Positions 1 to 11,000 of a DNA stretch of 64,000 bases are shown here, one piece after another. The notes under the pieces were generated by a model. The model was not told the origin of the DNA. It searched no databases and saw only the letters and a list, made by a program, of their open reading frames with translations. How positions within the stretch are numbered: the stretch's first letter is position 1; the number at the start of each line of letters is the position of its first letter. This stretch comes from Odontesthes bonariensis (taxonomy: Eukaryota > Chordata > Actinopteri > Atheriniformes > Atherinopsidae), in the NCBI RefSeq assembly GCF_027942865.1, contig NC_134523.1, forward strand, positions 62,001-126,000, given 5' to 3'. Both the position numbers and the translations under genes were made by a program.

Positions 1-136
1 GACCTTATCTAGTCCTAAAAAAAAAGCTTAATTCCATTAGAACAGTATTTTGTATTGTTGTAAATGACAGCTGATCTTAAAATTTAAGACAAAAGAACAT
101 TTTCCACAGTTATAAACAAGCTGTCTGTCGGTAAAG
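1..136. repeat. Block X, first copy of a local duplication
   Basis: This AT-rich block is nearly identical to 1619-1756. In both copies it leads directly into the left end of the same TIR element (TATGGAAGCC). It marks a local tandem duplication of the region upstream of eya3. No coding potential was seen. Confidence 0.85.
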
Positions 137-752
137 TATGGAAGCCCGTTTCCGCCATGTAAAAAATAAATTTAGAAATACTATCTCATATTTATGAGAT
201 ACTAAATCGAAATTATGAGATAGTATCTCATAATTTCGATTTAGTATCTCATAATTTCGACTTAGTATCTCATAATTTCGATTTAGTATCTCATAATTTC
301 AATTTAGTATCTCATAATTTCGACTTAGTATCTCTTAATTTCGATTTAGTATCTCATAATTTTGACTTAGTATCTCATAATTTCGACTTAGTATCTCATA
401 ATTTCGATTTAGTATCTCATAATTTCGACTTAGTATCTCATAATTTCGATTTAGTATCTCATAATTTCGACTTAGTATCTCATAATTTCGATTTAGTATC
501 TCATAATTTCAATTTAGTATCTCATAATTTCGACTTAGTATCTCTTAATTTCGACTTAGTATCTCTTAATTTCGATTTAGTATCTCATAATTTTGACTTA
601 GTATCTCATAATTTCGACTTAGTATCTCATAATTTCGATTTAGTATCTCATAATTTCGATTTAGTATCTCATAATTTCGACTTAGTATCTCATAATTTTG
701 AGATAGTATTTCTAAATGTATTCTTATTAAGTGGCGGAAACGGGCTTCCATA
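137..752. mobile_element. MITE with 21-bp TIRs and 6-bp TSD, filled by a 22-bp minisatellite
   Basis: The ends are perfect inverted repeats, TATGGAAGCCCGTTTCCGCC at the left and its complement at the right. They are flanked by a direct 6-bp duplication GTAAAG (131-136 and 753-758). No transposase is present. The interior is almost wholly a 22-bp tandem repeat. The 6-bp target duplication and TA termini would fit superfamilies such as Dada or IS3EU, but the family is not resolved. Confidence 0.88.
205..705. repeat. 22-bp tandem repeat (about 23 units) inside the MITE
   Basis: The unit is TTTAGTATCTCATAATTTCG plus 2 bases, with alternating GAT/GAC variants. At its left edge (206-257) the unit meets an inverted unit, making a near-perfect palindrome of about 52 bp centred near 231. 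The apparent translated repeat (NYEILSR) is a by-product of the array. Confidence 0.9.
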
Positions 753-907
753 GTAAAGAGCCTCTATCCAGAGTAAAAGACGCTGGAACAAAGCTGGCAG
801 CATCTAAACTCCTCCACCTGCTCATATAACACCGCATTTCCGCTCACCTGTGCCGCTGCACCTGCCGTTTCCCATCGCGACCAACAGGGACCCTGCGCAT
901 GCGCAAC

Positions 908-1003
908 AGACCCCGCAAAGCCCAACTTCCTGCCAAATAGTGCTCCCTAACATCAGACCCCGCAAAGCCCACTTCCTGCCAAATAGTGCTCCCTAACAAC
1001 AGA
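908..1003. repeat. Two-copy direct repeat of about 47 bp
   Basis: A segment running from AGACCCCGCAAAGCCCA to the end of GTGCTCCCTAACA occurs twice in tandem (from about 908 and from about 956). The stretch 1055-1190 that follows is GC- and CpG-rich and could be a promoter or first exon of something outside the window. I see no supported gene in 753-1618. Confidence 0.6.
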
Positions 1004-1618
1004 CAAAGCTTGAGACCAGTGGATTCCTGTGCCGACGCTGAATAACGGCGCTCCTGTTCCCCCCCTTCAATGGTAAGGCCGCACGGACCGCTGCGGGGGG
1101 CCCGCCGGGTTCGCTCGGTGTGCCGGGGCCGGGGCTCGCGGGTCCCGGGTTTGAGTCGCGTCCACACGCCGCCTCCACCTATGGCTGCTGGTCCCGACTA
1201 ATCTCTGGAGCGGAAAAACTTTTAACGCCAAACTCAGCGTAGCCTGTGTTTTGGGTTGGCGTCACCCACCGAGTGTTGAACTAATATTCTAATATTATTA
1301 GATACTAATATTATTAGATACTAATATTTTATAATATGATTTATCTCAGAGGAATCAGGCTGCGGCTAGCTAACGCTAAGCTAGCATTGTTGTCATTGGG
1401 TGGAGACTAAATCCCGGCGGCTGGGCTGTATTATGTGGTTGTGTCAGAGCTAATTTGTTCATGTTTAGCCTCTTGTATATTAGTAGAACTCGTGTAGTTG
1501 GGTTTTACCTGCACCGAGCTGTCGCTTTTCAGGAGGTGAGGATGTTAATCTATTTTTTGTTTTATCTTTATCTTAATAAACGAGTACAAGCTTTATGTTT
1601 AGCCTTTTAAGTCAGTTA

Positions 1619-1916
1619 GACCTTATCTAGTCCTAAAAAAAAAAGCTTAATTTCATTATAACAGTATTTTGTATTGTTGTAAATGACAGCTGATCTTAAA
1701 ATTTAAGATAAAAGAACATTTTCCATAGTTATAAACAAGCTGTCTGTCGGTAAAGTATGGAAGCCCGTTTCCGCCACTTAATAAAAATAAATTTAGAAAT
1801 ACTATCTCAATTATGAGATACTAAGTCAAAATTATGAGATGCTAAGTGGAAATTATGAGTTATTAGTAGAACTCGTGTAGTTGGGTTTTACCTGGACTGA
1901 GCTTTTCAGGAGGTAG
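1619..1916. repeat. Second, shortened copy of blocks X and Y
   Basis: 1619-1800 repeats 1-175, including the left TIR and first bases of the MITE, but the MITE interior is lost after about 1860. 1862-1916 repeats 1480-1545 (starting ATTAGTAGAACTCGTG). The order X-MITE-Y then X'-remnant-Y' indicates a duplicated unit of about 1.6 kb whose second copy suffered a large deletion. Confidence 0.75.
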
Positions 1917-1974
1917 TCTGGTGCATGGCGTCTGTCCCGGACTGCTCACCTTCATGTTGTAGGACAGGTGGGTG

Positions 1975-3234
1975 TAGGGTTGCCAACTCCTTGGGGAAAA
2001 AAAATAAGGGACACCTCATTGGCAGGACCGGTGTTATGCCGAAAAATGCATCCCCTGCTGGTCCCCTGCTTTAAAGAGAGTCTGGACTGGAATGATGTAA
2101 CTACATTAGAATTTGTTTACCTGATTAAATTAACAGATGTGAATTTCAACAAGTCCAAAATTGTCTCTAAAATTAAATTAAAATAGTAAGAATTTCATAG
2201 TTCTAGGTTCATTTTTGGATTATTTTATCTGGGCTGCACTGAGTAAAGACTGATATTCATAGAAAATGTCTCCAACCGGCTTTCTGGCTTACTGGCAAAA
2301 GTGATGGTCACGGCCCTTACTTTGGAATATTTGTACAATAATATATATAATAATAGGTGTAAGGGATGCTCTAAACTGTACAATTGTGGGATTATCATAA
2401 GTGTGCTGTACATGTATTATTCATCTACATGAAGAAAAAAGATGAACGAATGAAAAACCATTATCAGCTCAATATCATCACTGTAACTTTATTGGAAAAA
2501 TGTAATAATCCACACGCCTGAAAAGGTTTACGCGCGCTCCCGCGATTGGGGATGCATTTCTCGGCATAACAACGGCCGACCCGATTGCCTTCACCCTTCC
2601 TGGCGTGGTGATTTTTTTTTTTCTTTTTTTTATTATTATTATTATTTTTTTGGCTCTTTTTAGGTAAGTGAAATTGTTTTTTTTTTTAGCTATTTGACTC
2701 GAACCTGAATTGAATTAAATGCATATTTTTGAGTGATATAAACACATGGAAAACAAATGTTTAACCAGAAATGTACTTTATTACAAAATAAACTGAATAA
2801 AATAAATATCTTTCTTAAACAGAAATCTGTCTTAAACTTAAAACTGTATAAATAAATATAAAACATTAGATAGACAGTAACAAAAGTGCAAACAGACTAT
2901 TAAACTTGTAAACATATTTAAAAATAGAACTTATGAACTTAATGCACAACTCAACGCTACTTGATGAGCGGGATTCCGTATTGTCGTACTCCTTTATGAA
3001 TGTGCTGTCAGCTCATTGGTCACAGAGCAGCAGAGGGCCAGGGAGCAGGTTTACCTTACATTTTCATATAAAGCGCCGTGTTATTCATTTATTACACTGA
3101 CATTTTATGGACTTTTTTTGATTCTCACGATAATACGGGACAAAGTGCGTCCCTTTTCAGCTCAATATGGGACGCGTACATTTGTTTCTAAATACGGGAT
3201 GATTCCGTTTTTCAAGGGACGGTTGGCAACCCTA
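1975..3234. mobile_element. Non-autonomous hAT-type element, 8-bp TSD
   Basis: The ends are TAGGGTTGCCAAC and its inverted complement, and the flanks carry a perfect 8-bp duplication GGTGGGTG (1967-1974 and 3235-3242). The 8-bp duplication is the hAT signature. No transposase domain was recognised in its AT-rich interior of 1.26 kb. Confidence 0.88.
2032..2571. mobile_element. TIR element nested in the hAT-type element
   Basis: An inverted pair, TGTTATGCCGAAAAATGCAT at the left and its near-complement at the right (about 2547-2571), bounds this segment. A third copy of the same terminus lies at about 46128-46150. A clear target duplication was not seen, so the borders are inferred. Confidence 0.6.
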
Positions 3235-3436
3235 GGTGGGTGACAGATCAGACTAGGGCTATAAACTGGGTTCAGGTACAGACTTCTCAGAGAGCCGTGG
3301 TTAGAAAACACAGGCAGTCATCTCTCTGCAGGACATAAAAAAACTGAAAACACTTGAGTTGTAACCCCCCCCCCCCCCTTTTATTCATTTAACTTCAAAC
3401 CAGTGTTGGCAAACGTGTTCCAGCCCCAAAATATTT

Positions 3437-4003
3437 AAAGGGATAGTTCGCCTCTTTTGACATGAAGCTGTGTAACATCCCATATCAGCAACATCATTTC
3501 TGAACATCTTCTTACCCCCTGCTGCGTCCTGTGAGCAGAGTTCCAGCCTCGTTTTGGTGTTGATGAAGGTAGTCCGGCTGGTTGGCTGGGGTTTAAAAAA
3601 TAAAGCGTTTTGCTTCTCAGAACAATATGCGTTCAGCAGAGTAATACATTTGCATCACAAAATGGTTCTCCAGGAAAAAGTCAGAGCTCACAATCGCTTG
3701 GCCCTATTTTCTCTCCCTTCGTATCACTGCCTGCTGCCGCCTGCCGACAGCCGCGCCTGTTACGGTGTTTGCTGCTCGGAAGCAGGGGACTGCTCGGTCT
3801 GCACAGCAGGGAAAGGAAAGGAAAGGAAAGGAAAGGGAAAGAAAAGGAAACAAAACAAAAGGAAAAGAAACAAAAGGAAATGTCTGACTTTTTCCTGGAG
3901 AACCATTTTGTGATGCAAATGTATTACTCTGTTGAACGCATATTGTTCTGAGAAGCAAAACGCTTTATTTTTTAAACCCCAGCCAACTAGCCGGGCTACC
4001 TCG
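3437..4003. mobile_element. MITE of the AAAGGGATAGTTCGCC family, right end lost
   Basis: The left end starts AAAGGGATAGTTCGCCTCTT. The element then reads inward and back out again as an inverted copy (about 3560-3720 against 3880-3990), separated by an (AAAGG)n/(AAACA)n tract. Full-length relatives lie at 28156-29863 and 49150-49603. The right end stops near 4003, where a MADF-like fragment begins. Confidence 0.75.
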
Positions 4004-4184
4004 GACTAGCCTCTGCCCTCTTCTTTGCCTTCAGGTATCTGTCCCGTAGCTTCTTCCACACTTTCTTACAGAACTCTCCCTCTTTCCCCAAACTTCTGCC
4101 CATCTCTGCGCACCAGTTCTGGGAGTTTACGTGCTCCCTGTGCTGTTTCCCTGCAGTTTCCTGCAGCTGCCTGTACAAACGCAC
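3996..4184 (-). pseudogene. MADF-like domain fragment, probably transposon derived
   Basis: The minus-strand reading contains CKKVWKKLRDRYLKAKKR, resembling the helix of MADF (Myb/SANT-like) domains, which occur in Harbinger-associated accessory proteins and in some host transcription factors. Only about 60 codons are open, with no flanking exons recognised. It abuts a truncated MITE. I treat it as a relic; a small host exon cannot be excluded. Confidence 0.4.
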
Positions 4185-4699
4185 CTCCTGATGAGCCCGC
4201 TCTCACATCGGTCCGTCCGGTTCGTCCTTCTCGGCGCCTTCTCGGATAAAGAATGACTCCAAACTTTAAACCTGTGCCCTGAAACGTCTCAGAGTGGGCC
4301 GTGTAAATGGGTTAATGTGCCGCCCGTGGCCGCGCTCTGATCTGAATCTAATACTCTTTTGAGTTCACTTACATAAATCTTGCGTAAGCCGCTCTGTTTG
4401 CTTCGGTGGCCCCGACCGATTCACGTGGCACGCTTTTGTCTCAGAACGTGCTCGCCAGGAGAGCGCCCGACACATCGGTGTGGTTTTGAATTTACCGTCT
4501 GACCTGTTTTCCCTCCGTGTGTGTGTGTCGGCGTTATGTCAGTGGCATAAAAGCTCCTCGTCTCCAGCTGTGGTGGAAGGCCAGCTGAGCGAGCAGCGGA
4601 TAAATCCAGGTTAGATCTTATCCCCCCGGGGCATCTATTGATATGACAGCTTGCACCTGAGCAGCTAATGCTTCGGAGAATATGTTGTCTTTGCACGTA

Positions 4700-5030
4700 G
4701 GTTGGGACATATGTAAGGTGGCCCGCGCCCTTAATCCGGTGAGCGATGGAGCCGTCGGTGAGCAGCAGCTCCACACGTGCCTCACCTGCGGGTCTCGTGC
4801 AGGAGATTAGACCAGGATCCCCCACTTCCTCCCTTCGCCTCGCTCCCCGCTGATGGGCCCGCGATAGGAGCAGGAGGGATTTATCGATGAGCGCCTGTGG
4901 GACGGGGGGAGAGGGGGGAGAGGACACTACATAAAGCTTCACCCCGGCGTTTATCCTGCGCCGATGTGTTTGTGCGCCACAGGGTCCGGAGAGGCTGGGC
5001 AGGTGCAGAGCGTAGGCTGAGCGTGCAGAC
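4700..5030 (+). promoter_or_regulatory. Probable CpG-rich 5' region of eya3
   Basis: GC and CpG content rises towards the first coding exon, as in a vertebrate CpG-island promoter or 5' UTR. An in-frame TAG at 5013-5015 ends any upstream extension of the reading frame. The transcription start cannot be fixed from sequence alone, and a further non-coding exon upstream is possible. Confidence 0.45.
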
Positions 5031-8000
5031 ATGTCGGGTCGCTCCGCCGCAGAGATGGACGAGTCGCAGGAGCTGCCGGTGAGTCCCGCGGAGCGCCGAC
5101 GCCTCCACGCACGCATTTACAGACTCTAACCTGCAGCCAACGCCTCCACACACACATTTACAGACTCTAACCTGCAGCCAACGCCTCCACACACACATTT
5201 ACAGACTCTAACCTGCAGATAAAACACATTTACAGACTCTAACCTGCAGCCAACGCCTCCACACACACATTTACAGACTCTAACCTGCAGATAAAACACA
5301 TTTACAGACTCTAACCTGCAGCCAACGCCTCCACACACACATTTACAGACTCTAACCTGCAGCCAACGCCTCCACACACACATTTACAGACTCTAACCTG
5401 CAGATAAAACACATTTACAGACTCTAACCTGCAGATAAAACACATTTACAGACTCTAACCTGCAGATAAAACACATTTACACACTCTAACCTGCAGATAA
5501 AACACATTTACAGACTCTAACCTGCAGATAAAACACATTTACACACTCTAACCTGCAGATAAAACACATTTACAGACTCTAACCTGCAGACACACACATT
5601 TACAGACTCTAACCTGCAGACACACACATTTACACACTCTAACCTGCAGATAAAACACATTTACACACTCTAACCTGCAGATAAAACACATTTACAGACT
5701 CTAACCTGTAGATAAAACACATTTACAGACTCTAACCTGCAGATAAAACACATTTACACACTCTAACCTGCAGATAAAACACATTTACAGACTCTAACCT
5801 GCAGATAAAACACATTTACAGACTCTAACCTGCAGACACACACATTTACAGACTCTAACCTGCAGATAAAACACATTTACAGACTCTAACCTGCAGATAA
5901 AACACATTTACAGACTCTAACCTGCAGACACACACATTTACAGACTCTAACCTGCAGATAAAACACCTTCACAGACTCTAACCTGCAGATAAAACACATT
6001 TACAGACTCTAACCTGCAGACACACACATTTACAGACTCTAACCTGCAGATAAAACACCTTCACAGACTCTAACCTGCAGATAAAACACCTTCACAGACT
6101 CTAACCTGCAGATGAAACACATTTACAGACTCTAACCTGCAGATAAAACACATTTACAGACTCTAACCTGCAGATGAAACACATTTACAGACTCTAACCT
6201 GCAGATAAAACACCTTCACAGACTCTAACCTGCAGATGAAACACATTTACAGACTCTAACCTGCAGATAAAACACATTTACAGACTCTAACCTGCAGATG
6301 AAACACATTTACAGACTCTAACCTGCAGATAAAACACCTTCACAGACTCTAACCTGCAGATAAAACACATTTACAGACTCTAACCTGCAGATAAAACACA
6401 TTTACAGACTCTAACCTGCAGATAAAACACATTTACACACTCTAACCTGCAGATGAAACACATTTACAGACTCTAACCTGCAGATAAAACACATTTACAC
6501 ACTCTAACCTGCAGATGAAACACATTTACACACTCTAACCTGCAGATAAAACACCTTCACAGACTCTAACCTGCAGATAAAACACATTTACAGACTCTAA
6601 CCTGCAGATAAAACACCTTCACAGACTCTAACCTGCAGACACACACCTTCACAGACTCTAACCTGCAGATAAAACACATTTACACACTCTAACCTGCAGA
6701 TAAAACACATTTACACACTCTAACCTGCACACACACACCTTCACACACTCTAACCTGCACACACACACACCTTCACACACTCTAACCTGCACACACACCT
6801 TCACACACTCTAACCTGCGCACACACACACCTTCACACACTCTAACCTGCACACACACACCTTCACACACTCTAACCTGCACACACACACCTTCACACAC
6901 TCTAACCTGCACACACACACCTTCACACACTCTAACCTGCAGACACACATCTTCACACACTCTAACCTGCAGACACACACCTTCACACACTCTAACCTGC
7001 ACACACACACCTTCACACACTCTAACCTGCACACACACACCTTCACACACTCTAACCTGCACACACACACCTTCAGACACTCTAACCTGCAGACACACAT
7101 TTACAGACTCTAACCTGCAGATAAAACACCTTCACAGACTCTAACCTGCAGATAAAACACATTTACAGACTCTAACCTGCAGACACACACATTTACAGAC
7201 TCTAACCTGCAGATAAAACACCTTCACAGACTCTAACCTGCAGATGAAACACATTTACAGACTCTAACCTGCAGATAAAACACATTTACAGACTCTAACC
7301 TGCAGATGAAACACATTTACAGACTCTAACCTGCAGATAAAACACCTTCACAGACTCTAACCTGCAGATAAAACACATTTACAGACTCTAACCTGCAGAT
7401 GAAACACATTTACAGACTCTAACCTGCAGATAAAACACCTTCACAGACTCTAACCTGCAGATAAAACACATTTACAGACTCTAACCTGCAGATAAAACAC
7501 ATTTACACACTCTAACCTGCAGATGAAACACATTTACAGACTCTAACCTGCAGATAAAACACATTTACACACTCTAACCTGCAGATGAAACACATTTACA
7601 CACTCTAACCTGCAGATAAAACACCTTCACAGACTCTAACCTGCAGATAAAACACATTTACAGACTCTAACCTGCAGATAAAACACCTTCACAGACTCTA
7701 ACCTGCAGATAAAACACATTTACACACTCTAACCTGCAGATAAAACACCTTCACAGACTCTAACCTGCAGATAAAACACATTTACACACTCTAACCTGCA
7801 GATAAAACACCTTCACAGACTCTAACCTGCAGATAAAACACATTTACACACTCTAACCTGCAGATAAAACACATTTACACACTCTAACCTGCAGATAAAA
7901 CACATTTACACACTCTAACCTGCAGATAAAACACATTTACACACTCTAACCTGCAGATAAAACACATTTACACACTCTAACCTGCACACACACACCTTCA

Positions 8001-11000
8001 CACACTCTAACCTGCAGACACACACCTTCACAGACTCTAACCTGCACACACACACCTTCACACACTCTAACCTGCACACACACACCTTCACACACTCTAA
8101 CCTGCACACACACACCTTCACACACTCTAACCTGCACACACACACCTTCACACACTCTAACCTGCACACACACACCTTCACACACTCTAACCTGCACACA
8201 CACACCTTCACACACTCTAACCTGCACACACACACCTTCACACACTCTAACCTGCACACACACCTTCACACACTCTAACCTGCGCACACACACACCTTCA
8301 CACACTCTAACCTGCACACACACACCTTCACACACTCTAACCTGCACACACACACCTTCACACACTCTAACCTGCAGACACACATCTTCACACACTCTAA
8401 CCTGCAGACACACACCTTCACACACTCTAACCTGCACACACACACCTTCACACACTCTAACCTGCACACACACACCTTCACACACTCTAACCTGCACACA
8501 CACACCTTCACACACTCTAACCTGCACACACACATCTTCACACACTCTAACCTGCAGACACACACCTTCACACACTCTAACCTGCACACACACACCTTCA
8601 CACACTCTAACCTGCACACACACACCTTCACACACTCTAACCTGCAGACACACACCTGATAAAGTTCAGGCAACACTTTCAGGGGTCGAGTTTCTGCTGA
8701 ATGTGGATTTAAATGTGTAAATTTACATCAACAGATTCAGTTTCTTGCTTTTTTTTTTTGACCGTTTGGACACATTCTGAAACCGTTTATCAGCCCAAAC
8801 AGAATAAAATGGCTTTTTTATTAAATAAGTTAAACTCTTTTAGATTTGATTTCATTAGTTTTTTTTATTGTTAAATCTGTAAATAAAACCAGTTCGGCTC
8901 AGCTTTTCTATTCAAAATCAAATTTATTTGTAGCACATTTCATGTCAAAAACAGTTCAAAGTGCTTCACATAAAATAAAAGCATTGCAGCAGGGAGTGGA
9001 AGAAGCATTAAAAATACATAAAAAAACATGAAGAGAAACAAATAGAATAATTTAAATGACTAAAAACAAGCAACAGTCCAGATAAGTTCAAAGATATCGT
9101 GCAGATTTCATACATAGACACATGAGAACAGAAATGTTTTTAACCTGGATTTAAAAATGTCTCCATTTGGTGAAAGTTTGTCCTGTTCCCGTCTTTAACA
9201 CGTTAAAACTCTGCAGATAAAACAACTCGGTGTTCCTGGCTCTTTCCATTTAAAACATGTAATTGTGTGACAGATGTTTTGGCAGATGTGGCTGATAAAC
9301 TTTGGTGTGTGTCACTTTTAAATTAATTAATTAATGATTATTTTTAATGGGTTCTTAAATTTTTTTTTAAAACTTTAAAAAAAAAATTAATTTCTTTTTA
9401 ATGCTGTGAAGCACTTTGAATTGAATTGTGCTCTATAAATAAAATTGCCTTGCCTTGCCGTAAATGATCAGAATCCCCGGTTCAGATGGAGGATAAGCTG
9501 AATCAAAACCTTTTCTCTGTGCTTGTTTGAAGGCGAAGAAAGCAAAGATTGAGTCGGACGACGGACAGAAGGCGGAGCAGAGGTCGGTGTCGCTCGTGTT
9601 CAGCCTGAGTTCTGATCACATCGTTGTTCTCGGAGGCTTTTCTTTTACGTTCTCTCGTGGTTGCACCCACAGTTCTGTCGGCGGTTTGGAGGACGGCAGC
9701 CCGGCGGCCGTGTTGGCCCCGGCGGCTCCGGACGGCTCGTACTCGGCGCTGTCGGCGGCCCGGCTGGATGCAGGTGAGCGGGAAACCCGAGCGAGCCTCG
9801 CCTCCTGAGGCGCCGCTGCCACACCGACGCTGTGATGTTTCTGGTTGCAGGTGATCGGGAGCAGTCGAGCGCAGGCGGGGGGGCCGCAGACCAGTCGTGT
9901 GGGGACGGAGTCGACTTGTATGCTCACACAGGTTGGGACAGATGCCGCCCGGCGTGGAAAGACTTTACAGAACTGTAACCCAATCAGTCTGAAGCTGTTT
10001 TCTTTTCCAGCCACCGACGCCACGACCGCGGCTGACTACACCCAGCAGGTTTACCAGGGAGGCAGGTGAGGAGGGTTTATCACGTTCTGATGTGGGTCTC
10101 TGTCCAAACTGATGGACTCCAGAGGGAATCGTTCCACTCACCTGCACTGTACGGCCAAAAGTATTCCCTCATCTGCCTTCAGATGCTTCAGTAACATCCC
10201 ATCCTTAATCCAGAGGGTTTAACATGAGGTCGGTCCACCCTCTGCAGCGTTAACAGCTTCAGCTTTCCACAAGGTTTAGGAGTGTTTACGGGAGTTTTTC
10301 ACCTTCTGTGAGGTCAGACCCTAGCCGCATTCGGACAGAGCAGTTCTAAGGACGCAGGTCTAAACGGTGCTCCTCAAATTCCATTCTGATAACGAGTTCC
10401 CGAGGGCCGCGGTCCCTGGTTCCCGAGGGCCGCGGTCCCTGGTTCCCGAGGGCCGCGCGGTCCCTGGTTCCCGAGGGCCGCGCGGTCCCTGGTTCCCGAG
10501 GGCCGCGCGGTCCCTGGTTCCCGAGGGCCGCGCGGTCCCTGGTTCCCGAGGGCCCCGCGGTCCCTGGTTCCCGAGGGCCCCGCGGTCCCTGGTTCCCGAG
10601 GGCCCCGCGGTCCCTGGTTCCCGAGGGCCCCGCGGTCCCTGGTTCCCGAGGGCCCCGCGGTCCCTGGTTCCCGAGGGCCCCGCGGTCCCTGGTTCCCGAG
10701 GGCCCCGCGGTCCCTGGTTCCCGAGGGCCCCGCGGTCCCTGGTTCCCGAGGGCCGCGCGGTCCCTGGTTCCCGAGGGCCCCGCGGTCCCTGGTTCCCGAG
10801 GGCCCCGCGGTCCCTGGTTCCCGAGGGCCCCGCGGTCCCTGGTTCCCGAGGGCCCCGCGGTCCCTGGTTCCCGAGGGCCCCGCGGTCCCTGGTTCCCGAG
10901 GGCCCCGTGGTCCCTTGGCTTGGATGCAGTTGACATGGAAACCCATTCCACGAAGCTCTCTGCGCGCTGTTCTTGAGCTAATCTGATGGCCACAGAGTCT

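Noticed and set aside
205-705. Possible CRISPR array
   Set aside because: Units are contiguous with no spacers, and the genome is a vertebrate.
1120-1160. tRNA or tRNA-derived SINE B-box (GGTTTGAGTC)
   Set aside because: No A-box at proper spacing and no cloverleaf could be drawn.
5113-8655. Interstitial telomere repeat (CTAACC motifs)
   Set aside because: The unit is about 31 bp with CTCTAACCTGCA; it does not contain tandem TTAGGG/CCCTAA.
4881-8676. Cys/Val-rich long open frames ([10 protein letters not shown] repeats) on the minus strand
   Set aside because: They are translations of the intron 1 minisatellite, open in more than one frame because the unit is a multiple of three, with no homology and no splice context.
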